From NCBI GenBank assembly GCA_020441735.1, contig JAGRLQ010000029.1:6050-34387 (forward strand): a stretch of DNA of 28,338 nt, in the 5' to 3' direction. Of the stretch, positions 14,851 through 25,264 are shown piece after piece. Position 1 is the first letter of the stretch, and the number at the start of each line of letters is the position of its first letter. The translations under genes and the position numbers were made by a program. The notes under the pieces are model-generated. The model was not told the origin of the DNA, did not search any database, and saw only the letters and a list, made by a program, of their open reading frames with translations. This DNA comes from Nitratireductor sp. GTDB taxonomy: Bacteria > Pseudomonadota > Alphaproteobacteria > Rhizobiales > Rhizobiaceae.

Positions 14851-15645
14851 ATGCCCGTTCAGAACGCGAAGACAAGATCGAAATCGGCTGACGAACTGTC
14901 GGCGAGCTTCGGCTATCAGCCGGTCGACAGCGAAGAGAAGCAGCCGCTGGTCAACGACGTCTTTCACAAGGTGGCGGGCCGTTACGATGTCATGAACGAT
15001 CTGATGTCGGGCGGCATGCACCGCGTCTGGAAGGATGCGATGATTTCCCGCCTCGCCCCGCCGAAGAAGCCCGGTTGCGGCTGGCATGTCCTCGATGTGG
15101 CGGGCGGTACCGGCGACATTGCGTTCGGCATTGTCGAGGCAGCGAACCGAAATGTGAAGGCCACCGTGCTCGACATCAACGGTTCCATGCTGGAAGTCGG
15201 AAAAAAGCGCGCCGTGAGCCGCAAGCTCGACGGCCTTGTGGATTTTGTCGAGGCCGACGCCCAGAAACTGCCGTTTGAGGACAACACGTTCGACGCCTAT
15301 ACGATCGCCTTCGGTATCCGCAACGTGCCGCATATCGATCAGGCGCTGGCCGAAGCCTTCCGCGTGCTGAAGCGCGGCGGGCGGTTCCTCTGTCTCGAGT
15401 TTTCCGAGGTCGGTATGCCGGTGCTTGACCGCCTGTATGACGAATGGTCGATGCGGGTCATCCCCGAAATCGGCAAGGTGGTTGCCGGCGACGGCGAGCC
15501 CTACCGCTATTTGGTCGAGTCGGTTCGCAAGTTTCCCAATCAGCGCGACTTTGCCGCCATGATTGCCCGTGCCGGTTTTTCCCGCACTGACTGGTCCGAC
15601 TTCTCGGGCGGCATCTCGGCACTTCATTCCGGCTGGAAGCTCTGA
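14851..15645 (+). CDS. ubiE: Ubiquinone/menaquinone C-methyltransferase UbiE
   Basis: A 264-residue S-adenosylmethionine-dependent enzyme that methylates C2 of the benzoquinol ring during ubiquinone synthesis. It shows the UbiE signature region HKVAGRYDVMNDLMSGGMHR, the SAM-binding motif VLDVAGGTGDIA, and the second family signature FGIRNVPHIDQALAEAFRVL. The protein ends SALHSGWKL, typical of the family. A polar stretch of about 35 residues precedes the conserved region. ubiB starts 6 bases after the stop, so the two quinone genes form an operon. Confidence 0.97.
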   Translation: MPVQNAKTRSKSADELSASFGYQPVDSEEKQPLVNDVFHKVAGRYDVMNDLMSGGMHRVWKDAMISRLAPPKKPGCGWHVLDVAGGTGDIAFGIVEAANRNVKATVLDINGSMLEVGKKRAVSRKLDGLVDFVEADAQKLPFEDNTFDAYTIAFGIRNVPHIDQALAEAFRVLKRGGRFLCLEFSEVGMPVLDRLYDEWSMRVIPEIGKVVAGDGEPYRYLVESVRKFPNQRDFAAMIARAGFSRTDWSDFSGGISALHSGWKL

Positions 15646-15651
15646 TCCGCG

Positions 15652-17217
15652 ATGAGTACGCTGGGCAATCTCGTTTCACTGGCACGCGCGGGCTATGTAC
15701 TCGCGAGGGAAGGGGTGATTTCCGCCCTGCCATCCGATCCCCTGCCGCCGCCGGCCCGCCTCGGCCAGAAGCTTGCCGGCCTCATCCGCCGTTCGCGGGC
15801 AAAAACCGCAACCCGCTCGGAAAAACTCTCGATCGCGCTCAACCGGCTTGGTCCTTCCTGGGTCAAGCTCGGCCAGTTTCTGGCAACCCGTCCCGATGTG
15901 GTGGGTTCCGAGATTGCCCGCGATCTGGAATTGCTGCAGGACCGCATGCAGCCGTTTTCCCGTGCCGAGGCCATTCGCCAGATCGAGGCTTCGCTCGGCC
16001 GCCCGCTCGACGGCATGTTCTCCGATTTTTCCGAACCGGTAGCGGCGGCCTCCGTAGCCCAGGTGCACAAGGCGGTGCGAAAGCGCGATGGTGAAACCGT
16101 CGCCGTCAAGGTGATCCGCCCGGGCGTCAGGCCACGCTTCCGGCGGGATCTCGAGACCTTCTACACGCTTGCCCGTCTGCAGGAAAAGCACATTCCGGCG
16201 TCGCGGCGGCTCAGGCCCGTTGCCGTCACCGACACGCTTGCCCAGTCGGCGAAGATCGAAATGGACATGCGGCTGGAAGCAGCCGCCTTTTCGGAATTGG
16301 GCGAGAACACGCAGGGCGATCCGGGTTTTCGCGTGCCGCAGGTCGACTGGGAACTTTCCGGCCGCGACTGCGTCACCATGGAATGGGTCGATGGCATCAA
16401 GCTCTCCGATGTCGAGGGCCTGCGCGATGCCGGCCACGATCTCGAGCAACTGGCGGCAACGCTGGTTCAGTCCTTTCTGCGCCACACCCTGCGCGACGGC
16501 TTTTTTCATGCCGACATGCATCCCGGCAATCTGTTTGTTGATGAGGCTGGCGATATCGTCGCCGTCGATCTCGGCATTGCCGGGCGGCTGGGCAAGAAGG
16601 AACGGCGCTTCCTGGCTGAAATCCTCTACGGCTTCATTACCCGCGATTACACCCGCGTGGCGGAGGTTCATTTCGAGGCCGGTTACGTGCCCGCCCGTCA
16701 TGACACGGCAAGTTTCGCCCAGGCGATCCGGGCCATCGGCGAACCGATCCACGGCCAGTCGGCTGAAACCATCTCCATGGCCAAGCTGCTTACCCTGCTG
16801 TTCGAGGTTACCGACCTGTTCGACATGGAGACGAGGCCAGAACTGCTGCTGTTGCAGAAGACCATGGTCGTCGTTGAAGGCGTCGCCCGTACGCTCGACC
16901 CGCATTTCAATATGTGGAAGACGGCTGAACCTGTGGTCGGCGACTGGATCCGCCGAAATCTGGGTCCGGCAGCCTTTGCAACCGACGCCCGAGACGGGCT
17001 GAAGGCCGGCCTGCACCTTGCCCGTCAGCTGCCGGAACTTTCCGAACGCGCCGAGAAGCTGGCGCAGGAAATGGCGGAGATGGGAGAGACCGGTTTCCGC
17101 CTTTCGCCCGAAACGGTGGAAAAGATCGGCAGGGCGGAAGCCCGCCATTCCCGATGGGGCCATATTGCCCTGTGGGTCATCGCCGCCCTGCTCGCCTGGC
17201 AGGTATTCTTCAACTAG
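15652..17217 (+). CDS. ubiB: UbiB-type atypical kinase/ATPase for ubiquinone biosynthesis
   Basis: A 521-residue membrane-associated protein of the ABC1/ADCK/UbiB family that supports the ubiquinone biosynthetic complex. The family-specific KxGQ motif is K72-L-G-Q75, the Ala-rich loop is AAASVAQVHKA, the catalytic-loop region is FFHADMHPGNLF, and the metal-binding motif is DLGIAGRL. One C-terminal membrane helix (HIALWVIAALLAWQVFF) is visible. It follows ubiE at 6 bases, with probable translational coupling. Its stop lies 59 bases before the coaBC fusion, and that gap is filled by palindromes. Confidence 0.96.
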   Translation: MSTLGNLVSLARAGYVLAREGVISALPSDPLPPPARLGQKLAGLIRRSRAKTATRSEKLSIALNRLGPSWVKLGQFLATRPDVVGSEIARDLELLQDRMQPFSRAEAIRQIEASLGRPLDGMFSDFSEPVAAASVAQVHKAVRKRDGETVAVKVIRPGVRPRFRRDLETFYTLARLQEKHIPASRRLRPVAVTDTLAQSAKIEMDMRLEAAAFSELGENTQGDPGFRVPQVDWELSGRDCVTMEWVDGIKLSDVEGLRDAGHDLEQLAATLVQSFLRHTLRDGFFHADMHPGNLFVDEAGDIVAVDLGIAGRLGKKERRFLAEILYGFITRDYTRVAEVHFEAGYVPARHDTASFAQAIRAIGEPIHGQSAETISMAKLLTLLFEVTDLFDMETRPELLLLQKTMVVVEGVARTLDPHFNMWKTAEPVVGDWIRRNLGPAAFATDARDGLKAGLHLARQLPELSERAEKLAQEMAEMGETGFRLSPETVEKIGRAEARHSRWGHIALWVIAALLAWQVFFN

Positions 17218-17219
17218 AG

Positions 17220-17259
17220 TGATTGCATTGCAATCATCATCTTGAAATCAATGCAATCA
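17220..17259. promoter_or_regulatory. Nested palindromic operator candidate in front of the RHH-CoaBC gene
   Basis: TGATTGCATTG (17220-17230) is repeated as its exact inverse complement CAATGCAATCA (17249-17259). The left arm also forms the 15-base palindrome GATTGCA-T-TGCAATC (17221-17235). Together these fill most of the 59 bases between ubiB and the ATG at 17277. Ribbon-helix-helix antitoxins of the FitA/VapB kind bind inverted repeats like this at their own promoters. TTGAAA at 17242-17247, inside the spacer, could be a -35 box. Confidence 0.6.
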
Positions 17260-17276
17260 AATGCCATGTTAGCGCC

Positions 17277-18746
17277 ATGGCAAGCATCACCATACGCAAT
17301 CTCGACGAGTCCACCAAGCAGGCCCTGCGCGAGCGGGCCGCCCAAAACGGCCGCTCCATGGAGGAGGAAGCCCGCCTGCTGCTGGCGGAACTGGAGCAGG
17401 GATCCCCTGGGCTGACGGCGGGGATTGTTGAACACAAATCAACGGACTATCCGGCAATCCCGGTGGCCGCAGCCGGATCATCCTCCGAACCGCCTATTGC
17501 GGGCTTTCCGGCAGCCGGAAAGTGCGTGCTGCTGATTATCTCCGGCGGGATTGCCGCCTACAAGAGCCTTGATCTCATCCGCCGCCTGCGCGAGCGCGGT
17601 GTTCATGTTCGTGCGGTCATGACGGCGGCCGCTCAACAGTTCATCACACCACTTTCCGTCGGGGCGCTGACTGCCGACAAGGTCTTCACCGATCTCTTCG
17701 ACCGGGAAGACGAGCAGGATGTCGGCCACATCCGGCTGGCCCGCAATTGCGATCTGATCGTTGTGGCCCCGGCAACTGCCGACCTGATGGCAAAGATGGC
17801 AAACGGGCTCGCCAATGATCTGGCTTCCACCGTCCTGCTTGCCACCAACCGCCCCGTGCTGATCGCGCCGGCCATGAACCCGGCGATGTGGAGCCACAGG
17901 GCAACGCGCCGCAACGCCGAAACCCTGCGCCGGGACGGCATTCATTTCATCGGCCCGATGGCGGGCGAAATGGCCGAATCCGGCGAGGCCGGCGAAGGCC
18001 GCATGGCCGAACCCATGCAGATTGTCGAGCGCATTGGCGAACTGCTTGATACGAGGCCGAAGCCCCTTCGCGGCAAGCGGGCCATCGTCACCTCCGGCCC
18101 CACCCATGAACCGATTGATCCCGTGCGCTACATCGCCAACCGTTCTTCCGGCAAGCAGGGCCACGCCATCGCTGCAGCCCTTGCCGAACTCGGTGCCGAA
18201 GTGATCCTCGTCAGCGGGCCGGTTTCCATCCCCGATCCCAGGGACTGCGAGGTGGTGCGTGTTGAAAGTGCCCGCGAGATGCAGCGCATGGTGGAGGCGG
18301 CGCTGCCTGCCGACATCGCCGTCATGGTGGCCGCTGTCGCCGACTGGCGCTCGAAAGGCGAGGCGACGGAGAAGATGAAGAAGGAGGGTGGCAAGGGGCC
18401 TTCCCATCTCGAACTCACCGAAAACCCGGACATTCTCAAGGGCCTCGGTCATCACAAGCAGCGCCCCGGCCTGCTGATCGGCTTTGCCGCTGAAACCGAG
18501 AAGATCGTCGAACACGCCCAGGCCAAGCTGGAACGCAAGAAGGCCGACTGGATCGTCGCCAATGACGTCTCGCCCGATAGCGGCATTGGTGATGCGGGTG
18601 GCGTGATGGGAGGCGACCGCAACCGGGTACGCATTCTGTCACGTGATGGCGTTGAGGAATGGCCCGAACTGACCAAGAAACAGGTGGCTGAACGCCTGGC
18701 CGCGCGCATTTGCGATCATCTGGCTGCCACCACCACGATTGCCTGA
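17277..18746 (+). CDS. coaBC: CoaBC with an N-terminal FitA-like ribbon-helix-helix domain
   Basis: A 489-residue bifunctional coenzyme A enzyme: CoaB joins Cys to 4'-phosphopantothenate, and CoaC decarboxylates the product. Residues 1-41 are a FitA/Arc-type ribbon-helix-helix (strand ASITIRNLD, helix ESTKQALRERAAQNG, helix SMEEEARLLLAEL). A linker of about 38 residues follows. CoaC (about 80-255) has IISGGIAAYKS, catalytic H151 and PAMN (N201 region). CoaB (about 268-485) has NRSSGKQG, AAVADWR and the lysine-rich TEKMKK. S235 stands in ESGEAGEGRM where E. coli Dfp has Cys. The frame is uninterrupted, with no good start between the domains except a weak GTG at 17463. ATG 17277 has no Shine-Dalgarno sequence. 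No toxin gene is adjacent. Confidence 0.95.
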   Translation: MASITIRNLDESTKQALRERAAQNGRSMEEEARLLLAELEQGSPGLTAGIVEHKSTDYPAIPVAAAGSSSEPPIAGFPAAGKCVLLIISGGIAAYKSLDLIRRLRERGVHVRAVMTAAAQQFITPLSVGALTADKVFTDLFDREDEQDVGHIRLARNCDLIVVAPATADLMAKMANGLANDLASTVLLATNRPVLIAPAMNPAMWSHRATRRNAETLRRDGIHFIGPMAGEMAESGEAGEGRMAEPMQIVERIGELLDTRPKPLRGKRAIVTSGPTHEPIDPVRYIANRSSGKQGHAIAAALAELGAEVILVSGPVSIPDPRDCEVVRVESAREMQRMVEAALPADIAVMVAAVADWRSKGEATEKMKKEGGKGPSHLELTENPDILKGLGHHKQRPGLLIGFAAETEKIVEHAQAKLERKKADWIVANDVSPDSGIGDAGGVMGGDRNRVRILSRDGVEEWPELTKKQVAERLAARICDHLAATTTIA

Positions 18747-18937
18747 CTGACGCGGCCCTGTCCGTTACTCCCGGGTATGCTCAAAATCCGGCTGCGTTCA
18801 CCCGTTATTAACTCTGACACGGCACTACTCAGGTGGGGCAGAAAACCGCTGTATCGAATCTTGCATCGGTATCTTGCGGCAACGTGCACCTTGCAAACAA
18901 CCCGGCACTCTGCCGGCCAGTCAGGTGTGGAACTTCG

Positions 18938-22210
<3,273 letters not shown>

Positions 22211-22231
<21 letters not shown>

Positions 22232-23032
22232 ACTGGTGTTCTCCTGGCCGGCTGCCGGCTGTCCTCCGAATGCCTCGCAGTGCAGACTGCCATCCCGTAT
22301 CGTCAGAAAACTGCCCGGTTCGACGGCGGTCCATTTGCCGTCCTGGCTGTCCAGCGGTTCCGATACAAGGCACCAGCCCTTCCCGATGGCTTCCTGTGAT
22401 ACGTAGAGGGTCGGGCAGATATGGTCGGTGGAATAGCGCACAGCGTGCAGTTCCCGGCCGTTCGATAGCGCCGCCGTCAGTCTGACCAGCGGTTGAACGC
22501 CCAGGCGGGAGGCCGCCTTGAGAACCATCTCCACAGCCTGCATCAGCGCGCCGCCCGGATTTTCCTCAAGGCCGGCCTGAAGGGCCAGCAGGAAGAGAAG
22601 TTCCGAATCCGTCGATCCGCTGCGGGCATGATAGAATTCGTCCGACAGTTCTCCCTCCAGCGCACGGCGAAGCTGCGCGAAGCCGCCGATCTGGCCGTTA
22701 TGCATGAAGGACCATTGTCCGTGGACGAAGGGATGGCAGTTCTGCCGGCTGGTCGGTGTGCCGGTCGACGCCCGCACATGGGCGAGAAACAGCGGCGAAC
22801 GTACCTGCTTAGCGATGTGCCGCAGATTGCAGTCTGACCATGCGGGAAGAATGTCTCGGTAGAGGCCCGGCTCGGCCCGCTCGCCATACCAGGCAAGGCC
22901 GAACCCGTCACCATTGACGCTGGTTTTGCATTCGCTTGCTGCCTGGGACTGTTCGATCAGGGAGTGGCGGGGCGACGCAACGATTTCCTCGATATAGACC
23001 GGTTGCCCGAGATAGGCGGCCCAGCGGCACAT
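22211..23032 (-). CDS. Class II glutamine amidotransferase (YafJ/EgtC-like)
   Basis: A 273-residue Ntn-hydrolase. The catalytic nucleophile is Cys2 after Met removal (MCRWAAYLG). Family motifs follow: SVNGDGFGLAWY, LAHVRAST, NCHPF, and FMHNGQIGGF with the oxyanion Asn-Gly. It hydrolyses glutamine or a gamma-glutamyl bond; no synthase domain is attached. EgtC of ergothioneine synthesis belongs to this group, but no egt genes are seen, so no pathway is assigned. The start codon follows the stop of the small DUF6356-like gene after 3 bases (TAGGGAATG), so the pair is translationally coupled. Confidence 0.92.
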
Positions 23033-23035
23033 TCC

Positions 23036-23251
23036 CTAGCGCCCCCGGTTGTGGGTGCGTTCATACAGGCGCCGCACAATCCCGCTGGCGGTTTTCTCGA
23101 ACAGGCCCGGAATGATGGCGTGGATGAGCGCGGCAAACGCGGCTGCAAACAGCATCATGGAAAAGCGGAAAGCGAACAGGGCGTGCTCGCCATAGCTCTC
23201 CTCCACCGATTGCGGGTGCGAGATGAAGAGCTTGCTGATCAGTTGCGACAT
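23036..23251 (-). CDS. Small membrane protein, DUF6356-like
   Basis: A 71-residue protein with the start MSQLISKLFISHPQSVEESYGEHALFAF split around one amphipathic helix, then one membrane segment (MMLFAAAFAALIHAIIPGLF), and a basic end (RRLYERTHNRGR). The pattern of HP..V.E.Y.EHA.FA and then a hydrophobic HA.IP.LF is that of the DUF6356 family, of unknown function, as far as I recall it. GGGGGGAAACC precedes the ATG. It is the first gene of a two-gene unit with the glutamine amidotransferase and is divergent from the Lrp/AsnC regulator. Confidence 0.82.
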   Translation of the reverse strand: MSQLISKLFISHPQSVEESYGEHALFAFRFSMMLFAAAFAALIHAIIPGLFEKTASGIVRRLYERTHNRGR

Positions 23252-23265
23252 GGTTTCCCCCCAGA

Positions 23266-23290
23266 CTGACTTGATTGGCTGACTTGATTG
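23266..23290. repeat. 13-bp tandem repeat upstream of the DUF6356-like gene
   Basis: CTGACTTGATTGG is followed directly by a second copy that differs only in its last base. It lies 15-39 bases upstream of the DUF6356-like start, in the region shared with the divergent Lrp gene. Confidence 0.65.
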
Positions 23291-23367
23291 ATTTGCAGAT
23301 GTTGACCGGCAAATCTGGCTAACGATTCAAACTTATCCCGCTTCGCTGAGGCATATATCCGAAATTG

Positions 23368-23397
23368 TTGATGATTTTGCGCTAATCTTGGGATAAT
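23368..23397 (+). promoter_or_regulatory. Predicted promoter of the Lrp/AsnC gene (leaderless)
   Basis: TTGATG and GATAAT are separated by 18 bases, and the ATG lies only 9 bases after the -10 box. The expected start of transcription is therefore at or within about 3 bases of the ATG, and no Shine-Dalgarno sequence is present. GGGATAA at the -10 box is matched by TTATCCC at 23333-23339, a 7-bp inverted pair that could be an autoregulatory site. Confidence 0.55.
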
Positions 23398-23406
23398 ATA
23401 TCGCAC

Positions 23407-23910
23407 ATGATCGATCTGGATGAATTTGATCTCAATATTCTGCGGGCACTGCAACGCGACGCCTCGCTGACCGCCGATGCGCTGGCCGAATCGGTGCATC
23501 TGTCCCGTAATGCCTGCTGGCGGCGCATGAAAAGGCTTGAAGAGTCGGGTTATATAAAAGGCCGCGTCGCACTTGTTGATGCCGGAAAGGTGGGGCTTGG
23601 CCTGCTGGCTGTCATTCTGGTGCGCACTTCGCGCCATGACCGGGAATGGCTGGCGGCGTTCCGCTCGGCGATCCAGTCCATGCCGCAGATTACGGCGGCC
23701 TTCCGCATGAGCGGCGATCTCGATTATGTGCTTCATGCCCGCGTCGCCGATGTGAAGGCCTATGACGAGCTCTATCAGCGCCTGATCGACAAGGTGCCGC
23801 TCACGGATGTCTCGGCCTCCTTCGTGATGGAGGAAATCAAGGAAACTGCCGAATTGCCGCTTGATCTGGCGCGCGTTCGGCGGCAAGCCCGTCTGGAACG
23901 CCAGTCCTGA
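23407..23910 (+). CDS. Lrp/AsnC-family transcriptional regulator
   Basis: A 167-residue regulator. The N-terminal winged helix is DEFDLNILRALQRDASLTAD, continuing to LAESVHLSRNACWRRMKRLEESGYIKG. The C-terminal RAM/AsnC ligand domain (residues about 65-150) has the beta-strand pattern VILVRTS and, later, AFRMSGDLDYVLHARVADVKAYDELYQ in part. Such proteins form octamers that bind amino acids. It is divergent from the DUF6356-amidotransferase pair, its most likely target together with itself. It appears to be translated from a leaderless mRNA. The dut gene follows in the same direction after 44 bases. Confidence 0.93.
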   Translation: MIDLDEFDLNILRALQRDASLTADALAESVHLSRNACWRRMKRLEESGYIKGRVALVDAGKVGLGLLAVILVRTSRHDREWLAAFRSAIQSMPQITAAFRMSGDLDYVLHARVADVKAYDELYQRLIDKVPLTDVSASFVMEEIKETAELPLDLARVRRQARLERQS

Positions 23911-23954
23911 GCGCTGGCGGCACGCCGTAACGCCGGAAATACAATGGAGATGAC

Positions 23955-24410
23955 ATGACGGATTCGGCAATTTCTCTCAGCGTGGTTCGCCTGCCCCATG
24001 GTGAAGGGCTGGATCTGCCGGCCTATGAGACATCCGGCAGCGCCGGCATGGATATCCGGGCCGCCGTCGATGAAACGCTGGTGATCGCGCCTGGCAAGCG
24101 CGCCCTGGTACCGACCGGCCTGATCCTCGAAATTCCCGAAGGATACGAAGTCCAGATTCGCCCGCGCTCGGGCCTTGCCTACAAGCACGGCATTACCTGC
24201 CTCAACACGCCCGGCACCATCGACAGCGATTATCGCGGCGAGATCATGGTCCTGCTGATCAATCTGGGCGAGGAGGATTTCGCCATCGAACGCGGCATGC
24301 GCATTGCGCAGATGATCCTGGCGCCGGTCAGCCGTGCCCGCATCGAGACTGCCGATCTCGCATCCTCGACAGAACGCGGCAGCGGCGGCTTCGGCTCAAC
24401 CGGTAGCTGA
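23955..24410 (+). CDS. dut: dUTP diphosphatase
   Basis: A 151-residue homotrimeric dUTPase that converts dUTP to dUMP and pyrophosphate, keeping uracil out of DNA. All five family motifs are visible in order: SAGMDIRA, then VPTGLILEIPEGY, PRSGLAYKHG, the GTIDSDYRGEI region with the catalytic Asp, and ERGSGGFGSTG, the C-terminal arm that closes over the active site. Length is standard. In relatives, as I recall, dut follows coaBC directly; here about 5.2 kb separates them. Confidence 0.97.
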   Translation: MTDSAISLSVVRLPHGEGLDLPAYETSGSAGMDIRAAVDETLVIAPGKRALVPTGLILEIPEGYEVQIRPRSGLAYKHGITCLNTPGTIDSDYRGEIMVLLINLGEEDFAIERGMRIAQMILAPVSRARIETADLASSTERGSGGFGSTGS

Positions 24411-24480
24411 GACTGCTTGCCAAGTCGGCAGGCCTGTTGCATCACAACGCCTGGTTTCCTGAAAACGGTAGAACATCCTC

Positions 24481-25098
24481 ATGAGCCTCACCGCCTTTCT
24501 CGCCTACGCCATAGCATTGGGGATCGCAGCCGCCATTCCCGGCCCCGGCGTTGCTGCCCTTGTCGGCAGGGCGCTCGGCACCGGTTTCGCCCGTTCCGTC
24601 CCCATGCTGCTCGGCCTTGCCGTTGGCGATGTGATCTACCTGACACTGGCCATCGCGGGTCTCGCCTTTATTGCCAAGGCGTTCGCCACCGCTTTCCTTG
24701 TCATCAAGCTGGCGGGTGCGGCCTATCTTCTCTGGCTCGCCTGGCGCTTCTGGACGCAGGGGATTGCCATTCAGGAGGTGGAGAAATCTGCCGGCCGGCG
24801 CGACGGCATCGCCTCGTTCCTCGCAGGGCTTGCCGTCACCCTCGGCAACCCCAAGACCATCGTCTTCTACATGGCGATCCTGCCCGCCGTGATGGACCTG
24901 GGTGCCGTAACGCTGGCAGGTTACGGCGTGCTGGTCCTGCTGACCTTTCTCGTCCTGTTTGCCGTTCTGCTGCCCTATATCGCCCTTGCCGCCCGCGCCC
25001 GGATGGTCTTCACCGATCCACGGGCATTGCGGCGGCTCAACCGGTCGGCTGCCCTTGCCATGACCGGCGCGGCAGGCTGGATCGTAGCTAGAGGCTGA
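24481..25098 (+). CDS. LysE-family amino-acid exporter
   Basis: A 205-residue inner-membrane protein with about six hydrophobic helices. The N-terminal family signature is AAIPGPGVAALVGRALGTGF, where AIPGP follows the first helix, and LGNPKTIVFYMAILP is the conserved mid-protein motif. LysE/RhtB proteins export amino acids or derivatives, driven by the proton gradient. It lies between dut and cysK on the same strand. Export of cysteine or an intermediate is possible from the cysK neighbour, but nothing in the sequence fixes the substrate. Tandem 10-bp repeats start at its stop codon. Confidence 0.92.
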   Translation: MSLTAFLAYAIALGIAAAIPGPGVAALVGRALGTGFARSVPMLLGLAVGDVIYLTLAIAGLAFIAKAFATAFLVIKLAGAAYLLWLAWRFWTQGIAIQEVEKSAGRRDGIASFLAGLAVTLGNPKTIVFYMAILPAVMDLGAVTLAGYGVLVLLTFLVLFAVLLPYIALAARARMVFTDPRALRRLNRSAALAMTGAAGWIVARG

Positions 25099-25122
25099 TT
25101 GGGGCTGATTGGGGCTGACTGG
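25091..25122. repeat. Three 10-bp tandem repeats spanning the exporter stop codon
   Basis: GAGGCTGATT, GGGGCTGATT and GGGGCTGACT follow each other. Because the unit is 10 bp and contains TGA, the array places a stop in all three forward frames (25096, 25106, 25116). Confidence 0.75.
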
Positions 25123-25264
25123 CATCGGCCACGCCAATCTTTGCCTGCCAAGAGCATGGCAATAGAAAAAATCTTCTATCATTGCCGCCGCTGGCGATAC
25201 GGGTTTCTGGAAACCGGCCGCAAGCCGTGATCTACTCCGCTCAACTGTATTGAGGAGCATCCCC

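Noticed and set aside
15676..17163. Long antisense open frames opposite ubiB (also opposite the dehydrogenase at 4130-5194 and cysK at 25241-26311)
   Set aside because: They mirror strongly biased high-GC codons of clear genes, lack start signals, and have His/Gly/Arg-rich compositions with no family features.
17277..17400. A stand-alone FitA antitoxin gene of a toxin-antitoxin pair
   Set aside because: There is no stop codon after the ribbon-helix-helix domain, and no PIN-domain toxin on either side. The frame continues directly into CoaBC.
25158..25186. Bulged hairpin GGCAATAGAA / TTCTATCATTGCC upstream of cysK
   Set aside because: It has a 3-base bulge, no T-tract and no match to a riboswitch I know. 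It may be a weak structure by chance, so it is not listed as a regulatory element.
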